A stretch of DNA of 64,000 nucleotides, from positions 1,116,001 to 1,180,000 of the forward strand of contig NZ_CP017689.1 of assembly GCF_001831495.1 (NCBI RefSeq), in the 5' to 3' direction. A program made the translations under genes and the position numbers. The DNA is from Thalassotalea crassostreae. Lineage in GTDB: Bacteria; Pseudomonadota; Gammaproteobacteria; Enterobacterales; Alteromonadaceae. Shown in pieces: positions 27,967 through 36,802 of the stretch. The notes under the pieces are model-generated. The model had not been told where the DNA came from. It ran no database searches and was given only the letters and a program-made list of their open reading frames with translations. How positions within the stretch are numbered: the stretch's first letter is position 1; every line of letters starts with the position of its first letter.

Positions 27967-29058
27967 ATGGAACCAAGTGCTAATCTGTTGATTAGTTCTT
28001 ATAACGCGACAAAGTCTTATTCAATGATAGAAATCAGCCAATTCTTTGCAATTTTCACTATATCTCAACTGCTTTTTGCCCTGTTATTGCTAGGCCGAAA
28101 TGCGCAACAAAGCACACAGGTCGGTTTGTACTGTTTATTGATGATAAGCGCAATTTTTTATTTGCTGCCAAATGTGATCATTGATGCCAAGGATATTGCT
28201 ATCCTTGGTTATATTATTTTCTTTGCCGAAAATCTACTGCCGGGGATCTTTTATCTCACCAGTTTAAGTGTGTTTAGTGATCATAATCGCATTAAACCTT
28301 GGCAATATTTACTGGCCGTGTCAGCAGCTTTACTGTTATTTGTTCTTCGTTTGCTAAACTTAGCTGATGTGCAAGCAAGTTTGGACGGCGGATGGTTATT
28401 TACAGTAATCACCAGTTGTGCGTTGATTCTAGATATCGCTTTAGTTATGTATGCCTTGTATTTTGCGACTAAATATTGGCGCGATGACTTAGTAAATAAA
28501 CGTCGAATTATACGCGGCGCTGTCATAAGTTTAACCGCGGTTTATATCATTTTAGTGATCTTTGTTGGGCAAATAATTAAAGTGCAATGGGGCTGGATAG
28601 AGAGTTTTGAATTGGGCCTGTTAGCTTTTCTGATCACCGGTTTAAATTTGTTTTTATTTAAAGCGGATATTCCGGCATTATTTGAACCGCCAGGAAACGA
28701 AAATACGCAGATTATTAGAGAATCGAAAAAGCAAATAGAATTACTTGAATCAAGTATGCTTGAAGATAAATATTATCGCCAAGAACGTTTAACCATTCAT
28801 GACTATTCACGACTGGTTAATATACAAGAATACAAATTAAGAGCGTTAATAAATGGCGAGCTAGGTTATCGAAATTTTAATGACTTTTTGAACCATTACC
28901 GGGTTCAAGAAGTGAGTAAAAAGTTAAAACATGATGACTATATCGGTACGCCAATTTTGTCTATTGCACTGGAAAGTGGTTTTCGCAGTCTCAGTTCGTT
29001 CAATAAAGCCTTTAAAGAGACATTTGCTATGACCCCCAGCGAATACCGTAAAAACTAA
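27967..29058 (+). CDS. Membrane-embedded AraC-family regulator
   Basis: A 363-residue protein: six or seven hydrophobic segments in residues ~20-235 (for example FFAIFTISQLLFALLLLG, YLLAVSAALLLFVLRLL, LGLLAFLITGLNLFLF), then an AraC-type DNA-binding domain in the last ~100 residues (YSRLVNIQEYKLRALINGELGY, ILSIALESGFRSLSSFNKAFKETFAMTPSEYR). This form is a sensor whose signal is probably taken up at the membrane. ATG 27967 gives the longest frame; ATG 28024 (MIEISQFF) puts the first membrane segment at the N-terminus and may be the real start. It may control the adjoining receptor or cytochrome genes. Confidence 0.85.
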   Translation: MEPSANLLISSYNATKSYSMIEISQFFAIFTISQLLFALLLLGRNAQQSTQVGLYCLLMISAIFYLLPNVIIDAKDIAILGYIIFFAENLLPGIFYLTSLSVFSDHNRIKPWQYLLAVSAALLLFVLRLLNLADVQASLDGGWLFTVITSCALILDIALVMYALYFATKYWRDDLVNKRRIIRGAVISLTAVYIILVIFVGQIIKVQWGWIESFELGLLAFLITGLNLFLFKADIPALFEPPGNENTQIIRESKKQIELLESSMLEDKYYRQERLTIHDYSRLVNIQEYKLRALINGELGYRNFNDFLNHYRVQEVSKKLKHDDYIGTPILSIALESGFRSLSSFNKAFKETFAMTPSEYRKN

Positions 29059-29331
29059 GGCATTACTTTGGTTTAGGTGGGACTTTTTAGGAATGAGTCA
29101 GCTTTTTTTAATGTTCCGTCAGATGTTTTTAGAATTACGTAAGCCTTTTTTAAAATAAATCGGTAATCTAACTGTTAGAAATCGATTTTAGTAGAACGCT
29201 TGATTTTGTTTAGATGGTATTTAGTGAATACACTTACTGATTAGCTGATGAAACCAGCAATTAAAACCAGCGACTAAATCAAAAACTATAATCATAAATT
29301 ATATAAAACCAGTCATTGAGGATTAAAAATT

Positions 29332-29967
29332 ATGTCTACTATTTGCAAGCGTGTTTTTGTATTTATTACCTTAACCTTGATGTCTGTTTTTTCAGTAAGC
29401 GCCAAAGCAGCAGATACCGAAGAAGGTAAAAAATTATACCAATCTTGTGTTGCTTGTCATGGCGATCAAGGACAAGGTGTTGACGACTTAAATGGTGCTG
29501 CATTAGCCGGTCAATATGAGTGGTATTTAAAGCGCCAACTTACATTTTATAAGACAGGCGTTCGTGGCAGTAAACCAGATGATGTAATTGGCCAACAAAT
29601 GTCGGCAATGTCGACGATATTAAGTGAAGCGGATATTGAAAACGTTAGCGCTTATTTAGCCAGTTTGCCTGTTGTCACTAAGGTAGAGGCCGTTGCTGGC
29701 GACGCAGCCAAAGGTGATAATAAATATAACGCTCAATGCGGGGCATGTCACGGCCCAGATGCAAAAGGTAATGTTAGCTTAAATGCACCAAATCTAAGTA
29801 TGTTATCGGCGAAATATTTAACTCAACAAATGAAAAGCTTTCAAAAAGATTTACGCGGCTTTCATCAGGATGACAAATACGGTCGTCAAATGAAAATGAT
29901 GGCCAATACTGTGACTAACGATAAAGATTTAAACGACATCGTTGCTTACATTAAGTCTTTAAAATAA
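29332..29967 (+). CDS. Di-heme cytochrome c, c4 type
   Basis: A 211-residue periplasmic protein with signal peptide (to about SAKAAD, residue 27). Two heme-binding motifs: Cys39-Cys42-His43 (CVACH) and Cys136-Cys139-His140 (CGACH). Two similar domains each with a distal methionine region (GQQMSAMS, RQMKMMAN), as in cytochrome c4 electron carriers. First gene of a three-gene run with a cytochrome c peroxidase and a beta-helix/cytochrome protein; it may be their electron donor or acceptor. Confidence 0.92.
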   Translation: MSTICKRVFVFITLTLMSVFSVSAKAADTEEGKKLYQSCVACHGDQGQGVDDLNGAALAGQYEWYLKRQLTFYKTGVRGSKPDDVIGQQMSAMSTILSEADIENVSAYLASLPVVTKVEAVAGDAAKGDNKYNAQCGACHGPDAKGNVSLNAPNLSMLSAKYLTQQMKSFQKDLRGFHQDDKYGRQMKMMANTVTNDKDLNDIVAYIKSLK

Positions 29968-30013
29968 TCGTTAAATTAGCCATTGAATAGTCGATTAATA
30001 TGAGTTGCTTAGT

Positions 30014-31261
30014 ATGAAGTCTTTTATATTCTATTTGTCAGTATTGTTAATGTCATTAGCGAGTGTTAATAGCTATGCAAACGATGGTGAATTTGAACTA
30101 AGCAGTAATTGCCCACCAAGCTTTGAGCTAACCGAGCAGGGCGTATGTAAACTGCTAAACATGTATCAATTCTACGATTCGGTACAAGGACGTGGTTTAG
30201 GCGGCACACAAACATCTTTACCAGATCACCGTGACGGTTTTACGCCGGAGCAGATAGATCTAGGCCGATTCTTATTTTTTGATCCAGCGTTATCGAAAGA
30301 TGGCAGCATTAGTTGTGCTAGTTGTCACCAACCTGACAAAGGCTTTAGTGATGACTTAGATCGTAGTGTCGGTATTACCGGTGAAAAAGTTGCTCGCAGT
30401 GCACCAACACTATGGAATGTCGCCTTTCTTGATAAATTTTTCTGGGATGGTCGTTCTGATACGCTAGAAGCACAAGCAATTGGACCTTTGTTTGACCCTA
30501 AAGAAATGGGCAATACTCCAGAGCATTTAATAACGTCGTTATCGTCAATTGATACATACCAACAAATGTTTGCCACTGCATTTGAAGATAAACAGATCAG
30601 TGTTGAAAATATAAGTGCTGCTCTTGCTGCATTTCAATCAACATTGATTTCGCTTAATTCGCGCTACGATAGATATGCGCATGGCTATCATCAAGCGTTG
30701 ACGGAAAATGAAATTAAAGGTCTGAATATATTCCGTTCGTTTGTAGCACGCTGCGCCGAATGTCATCAACCGCCATTGTTTACCAATAACCAAATCGCCG
30801 TGATTGGTACTGAAGATCCAGAAGGTATGCCTTTTGATGTCGGTGCTGAAAAAACCTTTAATAACAAATCTAACCGTGGTGGCTTTAAGGTACCTACGCT
30901 TAGAAATATCGCGAAAACTGCGCCTTATATGCATTCAGGCGGTTATAAAACATTAAGAGAAGCGACAGAGTTTTATAACAAGGGGCGTGGCCACGGTATT
31001 CCGGAAGGAGAAGAGTTAATTATTCATTGGCATATTTGGGAACCGAATTTGCAAGATGAAGAAATAGACCTTATTGTTGAGTTTCTACATACACTTAATG
31101 ATGAGTCATTAATGCCTGCGACACCTGATAGAGTACCGTCAGGTCTACCGGTTATTGATGCCAAAATTGCACAGCTAAAACAACAGCAAAAACAACCAAT
31201 ACAACAACAAAAAAATAAACCAGAAAACCATAAACAACAGCAAGTAATGGGTGGAGAATAA
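30014..31261 (+). CDS. Di-heme cytochrome c peroxidase / MauG family protein
   Basis: A 415-residue exported protein. Heme motifs CASCH (Cys101, Cys104, His105) and CAECH (Cys247, Cys250, His251) with the family marks DLGRFLFFDPALSKDGSISC, SAPTLWNVAF, FFWDGRSDTLEAQA and RGGFKVPTLRNIAKTAPYMHSG. Such enzymes reduce peroxide or oxidise substrates through a high-valent heme. I chose ATG 30014 over a TTG three codons earlier. The last ~35 residues are a Gln/Lys-rich tail. It is followed after one base by the beta-helix/cytochrome gene. Confidence 0.92.
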   Translation: MKSFIFYLSVLLMSLASVNSYANDGEFELSSNCPPSFELTEQGVCKLLNMYQFYDSVQGRGLGGTQTSLPDHRDGFTPEQIDLGRFLFFDPALSKDGSISCASCHQPDKGFSDDLDRSVGITGEKVARSAPTLWNVAFLDKFFWDGRSDTLEAQAIGPLFDPKEMGNTPEHLITSLSSIDTYQQMFATAFEDKQISVENISAALAAFQSTLISLNSRYDRYAHGYHQALTENEIKGLNIFRSFVARCAECHQPPLFTNNQIAVIGTEDPEGMPFDVGAEKTFNNKSNRGGFKVPTLRNIAKTAPYMHSGGYKTLREATEFYNKGRGHGIPEGEELIIHWHIWEPNLQDEEIDLIVEFLHTLNDESLMPATPDRVPSGLPVIDAKIAQLKQQQKQPIQQQKNKPENHKQQQVMGGE

Positions 31262-31262
31262 A

Positions 31263-32765
31263 ATGAGTAAAGGCAAAATATTGTCATTAGTACTAGTTGC
31301 TGGCGCATTTGCAGTCGGTAATTATTATGGAGGGATCAATTCTGATCCTGTGATCACTGCTTCTGGTGGCGCAAGCTTCCAAGGTGGTTACGATAAATCA
31401 CAAGACTCATCAGTTGATGCACAAGTGATAACACCGATTGCTGGTGAAACACGAATCGTTAATGAAGGCGAATCAATTATGGCAGCAGTTAAAGCTGCAA
31501 ATCCGGGTGATACCATACAAGTAATGCCAGGTAGCTATCATGAGACGGTTTACATTGATAAAGAAAACATAACGATTCGCGGTGTCATTAAAGCCGGCGA
31601 ACGTGCCACGCTTGATGGTAAGGGCGTATTAAATGACGCAATTTTATATTCTGGCAACAACTTTGTTGTAGAGAATATGAAAATCACTGGTTATAAAGGT
31701 AATGGTATTATGGGCCAGGCCGGTAACAACTTTATCATTCGCAATAACCTTATTGTTGATACCGGTGTTTATGGTATTTTCCCACAACTTGGCAAAAACG
31801 GTATCGTTAATCATAACATTATTTCAGGCATTGAAGATGCTGCGATTTATGTTGGTATGAGTGATAATATTCAAGTTGCTCACAACGAAGTGTTTGATTC
31901 GGTTGCAGGTATTGAAATAGAAAACTCTCGTCATGCAATTGTTGAAAACAACTACGTACATGATAATACCGGTGGTATTTTAGCCTTTATTACTCCAGGT
32001 CTACCAATTAAAACGACTTATGATGTCATTATCCGTAATAACTTTGTTGTTAATAATAACCATAAAAACTTTGCTATCCCAGGCTCTACGGTTTCAATGA
32101 TCCCAGCGGGTTCAGGTATCATTATTTGGGCGGCAGATGACGTTATTGTTGAAGGTAACATCATCACCAACAACAAAACTGGTGGTATCATTATTGCCGA
32201 CCATAATTCATTTGGTACAGGTTCAAACGACCCTGATTCAGAGCCAAACCCAGATCGTACTATGATCCTGGATAACTTTATGGTTAATAACGGTTATGAT
32301 TCTATCGATGAAGTTAAAGCATTATTGTTAGCTGAATTTAAAGGCACTGATAAAGCCGATATCATTCGAGTAGGCCCTGGTGTAGATAGCTGTATTATCA
32401 ATCGCCATCGTTATACTACAGCCGGTGTAAGTGATTGGAAAGAATGTGACTTTACCAATACCAATAATATTAAAACTTACTTATTAGACAAGCCAGTACC
32501 ACCACGTGTAATTGATCCTACAGAACGTGGTAAAATCGCTTATCTTGGTATTTGTGCAGGTTGTCATACATACACAGACCGTATGATTGGTCCTCCTGTA
32601 AATATTATTCAGGCACTATATATGGATAATCCACAAGGCATCGCTGATTTCATTGCTAAGCCAACGAAAAAACGTGAAGATTACCCTGAAATGCCACCAC
32701 AAGATTACTTAGATGTGGAAACTCGTCTTGCGGTAGCGGAATATATGCTGAAAGTGAAAAACTAA
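31263..32765 (+). CDS. Parallel beta-helix protein fused to a C-terminal cytochrome c domain
   Basis: A 500-residue exported protein with N-terminal signal or anchor (ILSLVLVAGAFAVGNYYGG). Residues ~60-340 are right-handed parallel beta-helix repeats (for example NITIRGVIKAGE, NFVVENMKITGYKGNGI, HAIVENNYVHDNTGGIL, DVIVEGNIITNNKTGGIII), like NosD and polysaccharide-binding or lyase folds. Residues ~415-500 form a mono-heme cytochrome c domain with Cys431-Cys434-His435 (CAGCH) and a likely Met ligand near 477 (EMPPQDYL). It starts ATG 31263 with GGAG before it, overlapping the operon tightly. The fusion suggests binding of an extended substrate joined to electron transfer; no catalytic residue was identified. 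Confidence 0.9.
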   Translation: MSKGKILSLVLVAGAFAVGNYYGGINSDPVITASGGASFQGGYDKSQDSSVDAQVITPIAGETRIVNEGESIMAAVKAANPGDTIQVMPGSYHETVYIDKENITIRGVIKAGERATLDGKGVLNDAILYSGNNFVVENMKITGYKGNGIMGQAGNNFIIRNNLIVDTGVYGIFPQLGKNGIVNHNIISGIEDAAIYVGMSDNIQVAHNEVFDSVAGIEIENSRHAIVENNYVHDNTGGILAFITPGLPIKTTYDVIIRNNFVVNNNHKNFAIPGSTVSMIPAGSGIIIWAADDVIVEGNIITNNKTGGIIIADHNSFGTGSNDPDSEPNPDRTMILDNFMVNNGYDSIDEVKALLLAEFKGTDKADIIRVGPGVDSCIINRHRYTTAGVSDWKECDFTNTNNIKTYLLDKPVPPRVIDPTERGKIAYLGICAGCHTYTDRMIGPPVNIIQALYMDNPQGIADFIAKPTKKREDYPEMPPQDYLDVETRLAVAEYMLKVKN

Positions 32766-32848
32766 GATTCTAACACTAGAGAAAACAAGCAGAATGCGAA
32801 TATATTTTAGATCAGTTTAAATTATTCACTTTGCTGATAATCTGTACT

Positions 32849-32878
32849 AAAAAGCTGTCTTCGGACAGCTTTTTTTAT
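32849..32878 (+). terminator. Terminator of the cytochrome operon
   Basis: AAAGCTGTC, TTCG loop, GACAGCTTT, then a T-tract. It closes the three-gene cytochrome unit. Confidence 0.92.
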
Positions 32879-32916
32879 TAGTTCATAAAATGCTTAAACA
32901 AGTGAATAAGAGAGTT

Positions 32917-33465
32917 TTATGTTAGTTTTAAACTAGGATTAAGAGCGGCATAAATATAACTATCATACCAAGTGTCATAAATGCGATAATTTGAGCGTTG
33001 TAGTGCCTCTCGTTGCAATCCTATCTTTTCCATTATTTTCCAACTCGCAATGTTATCGACATTACAAATTGCTTCAATACGACGTACATTGAGATGATTA
33101 AAGATATAATCCTTTACCGCTAATGCGCCTTCACTGGCAAAGCCTTTGCGTTGATGGTTTGTTAAAATGATATAACCCATTTCTGCATTGCCATGATATT
33201 TACTGACGATACGCAATGAAAAAGCGCCAATTGGCTGATCTGTTGCTTTCTCAACAGCAACAAACATTGTCCATTGATTATCTTCGGCCTGCCAAGGTTC
33301 TAGCAACTCGTTATACATTGCTTTTATCGCTTCTAAATCGAGTATTTCTTTGACATGTCGCTGTAATTCTTTATTGCTTTGAATTTCAAGTACAACCGGC
33401 CAGTCCTCACTCGATACTGGCCTTAAGATTAAACTAGATGTTTCTAAAGTTGGTAACTCAATCAT
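32917..33465 (-). CDS. GNAT-family N-acetyltransferase (RimJ/RimL type)
   Basis: A 182-residue acetyltransferase. It starts LETSSLILRPVSSEDW, has NAEMGYIILTNHQRKGFASEG as the acetyl-CoA loop and NVRRIEAICNVDNIASWKIMEKIGLQ, the usual signature of RimJ/RimL-like enzymes that acetylate protein N-termini or small molecules. Target unknown. Monocistronic, convergent with the cytochrome operon. Confidence 0.9.
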   Translation of the reverse strand: MIELPTLETSSLILRPVSSEDWPVVLEIQSNKELQRHVKEILDLEAIKAMYNELLEPWQAEDNQWTMFVAVEKATDQPIGAFSLRIVSKYHGNAEMGYIILTNHQRKGFASEGALAVKDYIFNHLNVRRIEAICNVDNIASWKIMEKIGLQREALQRSNYRIYDTWYDSYIYAALNPSLKLT

Positions 33466-33576
33466 GCTTATTCATCGTTATTTTTAATAAGTTAATTGTT
33501 GCACCCTGTGTATGATCAGCGGTCATCGATTAGCAACCATTCTGTTTCCAAAGTATTTATACCAATACTTATATCA

Positions 33577-33630
33577 GTACCTAAACAAGTACCTAAACAA
33601 ATACCTACACAATTACTTACATAAATACTT
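33577..33630. repeat. 12-bp degenerate tandem repeat
   Basis: GTACCTAAACAA occurs twice, followed by ATACCTACACAA, TTACTTACATAA and a partial fifth copy. It lies in the gap between the divergent GNAT and SDR genes, about 85 bases before the SDR start. Confidence 0.8.
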
Positions 33631-33713
33631 TAGTTGGGTATTTGCTATCGAGGCGATAAACACATAAATTTATAGTCACTTTACAATCTATTAAATTCAA
33701 TCGTGGAATCAAC

Positions 33714-34388
33714 ATGTCTGAACAAGCAAGAACAATCGTAATTACTGGAGCTAATCGAGGTATTGGTTTGGCTATGGCGACACAATTTGTTGCCAATGGC
33801 GATAATGTTGTCGCGCTCTGTAGAGAAAGCTCTGAGGCGTTAGCAGCACTAAATATAGAAGTGATCACCAATGTCGAATTAACCAATCAACAATCTCTGG
33901 ATATGGTCAGTGAAAAATTAAAAGGGCGATGTATTGATCTTTTAATTAATAACGCCGGTATATTAAAGAATGAAACCTTAAGCGATTTAAATAGTCAGAC
34001 TATCACTGAGCAATTTTTAGTAAATGCATTAGCACCACTAAAGTTAACTCAAGCTTTATTAAATAACTTGTTTGATGGCAGTAAAGTAGCGTTTATAACC
34101 TCTCGTATGGGCTCTATCAGCGATAATGGCTCTGGTGGAAGGTATGGATATAGAATGTCAAAAGCGGCACTAAATATTGCGGCAGTTTCGCTAGCGAAAG
34201 ATTTAGCTCCGAATAACATCGCTATCGGTATTTTTCACCCAGGTTATGTGCAAACTGATATGACTGGGCAAAGAGGTGAAATCACAACAAAACAATCAGC
34301 AACTGGGTTAATTAAATTGATGGATAAGCTTTCACTTGAAAATAGTGGTGAGTTCTTCCATTCAAATGGACAAGCATTACCTTGGTAA
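33714..34388 (+). CDS. Short-chain dehydrogenase/reductase
   Basis: A 224-residue SDR of the classical type: cofactor loop TGANRGIGLAMA near residue 11, NNAG at ~90, catalytic Ser in TSRMGS and Tyr-Lys in YRMSKAALN. It resembles the CsgA/carbonyl-reductase-like SDRs. Substrate unknown. It stands alone between two short intergenic regions. Confidence 0.92.
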   Translation: MSEQARTIVITGANRGIGLAMATQFVANGDNVVALCRESSEALAALNIEVITNVELTNQQSLDMVSEKLKGRCIDLLINNAGILKNETLSDLNSQTITEQFLVNALAPLKLTQALLNNLFDGSKVAFITSRMGSISDNGSGGRYGYRMSKAALNIAAVSLAKDLAPNNIAIGIFHPGYVQTDMTGQRGEITTKQSATGLIKLMDKLSLENSGEFFHSNGQALPW

Positions 34389-34518
34389 ACTCATGGAATA
34401 TTAAGCTATGTGTTCACTATTTACCAAACTCGTGGCTTTTAAAAAATGCTCACAAATAAAAATAAAACCCTAACGATACATTTAAATACCAATTTGATTG
34501 GTTAACAGGATAGAAATT

Positions 34519-36042
34519 ATGCCCTACTTCGGTAAGTTTACATTGTTGCTAAGCACATTACTGGGCTCGCTATTGCTTGCGCCAATGGCGACTGCACAAA
34601 TAAACTTCAATCATTTTCAAGTCAACGCGCCATTCAATATTTCTCAAGAACCTATTCGAGTAAATTTACTTACTAATAAGGGCAAGGAAATTATCGTTAT
34701 TGGTGACAAAGATGGTCAAGCGAAGTTAGCGTTGTTTGCGTTTGATGAGGCAGAGCAAAGTTATCAATTGCAGGTTAACGTCGATTTGCCAAAAACGTTA
34801 TTTGCTTATGATTACCATGACAGTCACTTAGAAAGTGAAAAACAAGCGGATTTACCATTGCAGCATTTATACTTTTTAAGTAGTGATTCTGTTGTACAGT
34901 TTACACCAAATAATGAGCAAGTATTCACCGATGTTGCTGACGTAGAATCTATTTATATCAATCAACAAACTCCGTACTTAAGACGCTTAAGCTTTCTTGA
35001 AGACATCAATGCAGATGGCTTAGATGATATAATATTACCTGATTTTAGAACGATAAATGTATTTATTAATCAAGATATTGGAGGCTTTGTTCGCAATTCT
35101 TTACCGGTGTTTCCTACGGTCGAAATATTCTCCAATGGTATAACTTACACTGAACAACGCTACTTTTTAGCGGATGCTAATTTTGATCAAAAGTTAGATA
35201 TATTATTGGTTGAGAATAACCAGCTAGTTGTTTATCAGCAAGACAATAATAGTTTTGAAACAGGCCCTATATACATCGACCTAAAGCAACCTATTAGCGG
35301 TGTTAATTGGTGGGATGATCGTGGTGCGGACGGTAATAGTTTAGATCAAAGTGATTTGAAACATCGTATGGTAGAGCGAATTGAGGATATTAACGGTGAT
35401 GGTATTGTTGATTTAGTGGTTCGATATACCCAAAGTAGTGGCGTGCTTGAACGTCAAAATGATTATGAAATATATTTGGGTAAAGAACAGAACAAGCAAC
35501 TGGTTTACACCAATAAAGCTCATACAACGATTAAGTCTGAAGGGACTTTAGCTGGGCTAAACATTGTTGACTTAAATAATGACAAACAACAGGAGATTGT
35601 GCTGTCGTCTTTTGATATTTCAGTGTCACAAATCATTGGCGCTTTATTGTCGGGTAGTGTTGATCAAGATGTATTGATTTTCTCGTTAGACAAAAACCAA
35701 ACCTATAAAGAGCGAGTGAGTAAACAGGTACAATTGAAATTTAGTTTGTCATCAGGAAAAAGTGGGTCACCGGTCGTCGCATTAGCAGATTTAAATGGCG
35801 ATGGTGTAAAAGATTTAATATTGTCATCAGATGATGACGAACTAAGCATATATCCTGGCAATCGAAAAACCGGATTAGTGGGCCGCGATTATCAGCAACT
35901 TGATATTCGACTTCCAACTAATGGTGTGCTGCTAATCACTGATGATCTTGATTATGACGGTCGTGATGAAATGATTATCCGTTACGGTAGTGAAGATGGA
36001 GAATCAAAACAGAATCGCTTACTTATTGTTGAAGCTAAGTAA
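34519..36042 (+). CDS. FG-GAP/VCBS repeat exported protein
   Basis: A 507-residue exported protein with signal peptide (FTLLLSTLLGSLLLAPMATAQ). It has at least six FG-GAP-like calcium-binding repeats: DINADGLDDIIL, DANFDQKLDILL, DINGDGIVDLVV, DLNNDKQQEIVL, DLNGDGVKDLIL and DLDYDGRDEMII. This gives an integrin-like beta-propeller; role unknown, probably binding in periplasm or at the surface. ATG 34519 has AGGA eight bases before it; a TTG seven codons earlier is less likely. Followed closely (18 bases) by the alkyltransferase-like gene. Confidence 0.87.
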   Translation: MPYFGKFTLLLSTLLGSLLLAPMATAQINFNHFQVNAPFNISQEPIRVNLLTNKGKEIIVIGDKDGQAKLALFAFDEAEQSYQLQVNVDLPKTLFAYDYHDSHLESEKQADLPLQHLYFLSSDSVVQFTPNNEQVFTDVADVESIYINQQTPYLRRLSFLEDINADGLDDIILPDFRTINVFINQDIGGFVRNSLPVFPTVEIFSNGITYTEQRYFLADANFDQKLDILLVENNQLVVYQQDNNSFETGPIYIDLKQPISGVNWWDDRGADGNSLDQSDLKHRMVERIEDINGDGIVDLVVRYTQSSGVLERQNDYEIYLGKEQNKQLVYTNKAHTTIKSEGTLAGLNIVDLNNDKQQEIVLSSFDISVSQIIGALLSGSVDQDVLIFSLDKNQTYKERVSKQVQLKFSLSSGKSGSPVVALADLNGDGVKDLILSSDDDELSIYPGNRKTGLVGRDYQQLDIRLPTNGVLLITDDLDYDGRDEMIIRYGSEDGESKQNRLLIVEAK

Positions 36043-36059
36043 TAGGTAATTTTAACAAA

Positions 36060-36401
36060 ATGGCTAATCCCGATTATGAAAAAATCTGGCAAACGGTCCG
36101 CCTGATCCCAGTAGGTAAAATTGCCTGCTACGGACAAGTTGCAGACTTGGCAGGCTTACCTGGTCGTGCCCGTATGGTTGGTCGGGCACTAGGGGATGCG
36201 CCGAGTACGATGGAGGTACCTTGGCATAGAGTTATTAACTCTCAAGGCAAGATTTCATTTCCTATTGGCTCAGAGCATTTTGAAAAACAAAAAGGACTGT
36301 TACAAAGTGAAGATGTAGTGGTTATTAATGGTCGAATTAAACTAGGACAATTTCAATGGCAGCCAGATTTAGCTGAATTGTTATTTACTTTAAAATACTA
36401 A
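36060..36401 (+). CDS. Alkyltransferase-like protein (ATL, YbaZ family)
   Basis: A 113-residue member of the MGMT family in which the active-site PCHR is replaced by PWHR (Trp55). Such ATL proteins bind O6-alkylguanine, bend the DNA, and pass the lesion to nucleotide excision repair without transferring the alkyl group. The rest of the domain is intact (YGQVADLAGLPGRARMVGRAL, INSQGKISFP). The window also has a true methyltransferase (ogt) at 21.1 kb. Confidence 0.93.
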   Translation: MANPDYEKIWQTVRLIPVGKIACYGQVADLAGLPGRARMVGRALGDAPSTMEVPWHRVINSQGKISFPIGSEHFEKQKGLLQSEDVVVINGRIKLGQFQWQPDLAELLFTLKY

Positions 36402-36407
36402 TAACAC

Positions 36408-36659
36408 TTATTTATAGCTTACTTTGTTACCAACAATTTTGTATGCAGGGGTACCTCTAACCAATGTTTCTCTAGCAAATACTGATTGGCAATTAGGACA
36501 TGTACAGGGAGTCACGGTGTAATCTTTGACTATGCGTTCTTTAAAACACTTTATCAGTGCTCCTTTACCGCCTTTTTTGTATTTAAACAGCCTAGCTTTG
36601 CAGCTTGAACACTGAATATCTACCGATTTTTGCGGAAGTTTCTTATTAGGTTTAGCCAT
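36408..36659 (-). CDS. Small zinc-ribbon protein
   Basis: An 83-residue basic protein with two Cys pairs, CSSC (residues ~17-20) and CTCPNC (~53-58), separated by a Lys-rich middle. This looks like a zinc ribbon for nucleic acid or protein binding. No family name recognised. It ends 7 bases from the convergent ATL gene. Confidence 0.75.
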   Translation of the reverse strand: MAKPNKKLPQKSVDIQCSSCKARLFKYKKGGKGALIKCFKERIVKDYTVTPCTCPNCQSVFARETLVRGTPAYKIVGNKVSYK

Positions 36660-36802
36660 AAATTGTTCTAGGGAGTGAACTGTCTTGAATAAAAGTATAC
36701 TCCTGCTTTTTTGAGCTTACAATGCCAATAAACTAGTAACAACGGTGCTGCTCTTTAAGCCACCCTGTTATACACTGTAAGTGATATTCTAAATGGAACC
36801 AA

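Noticed and set aside
28024..29058. Shorter start for the AraC-family regulator
   Set aside because: Plausible from the membrane layout, but neither start has a good ribosome site, so the longer frame was kept with a note.
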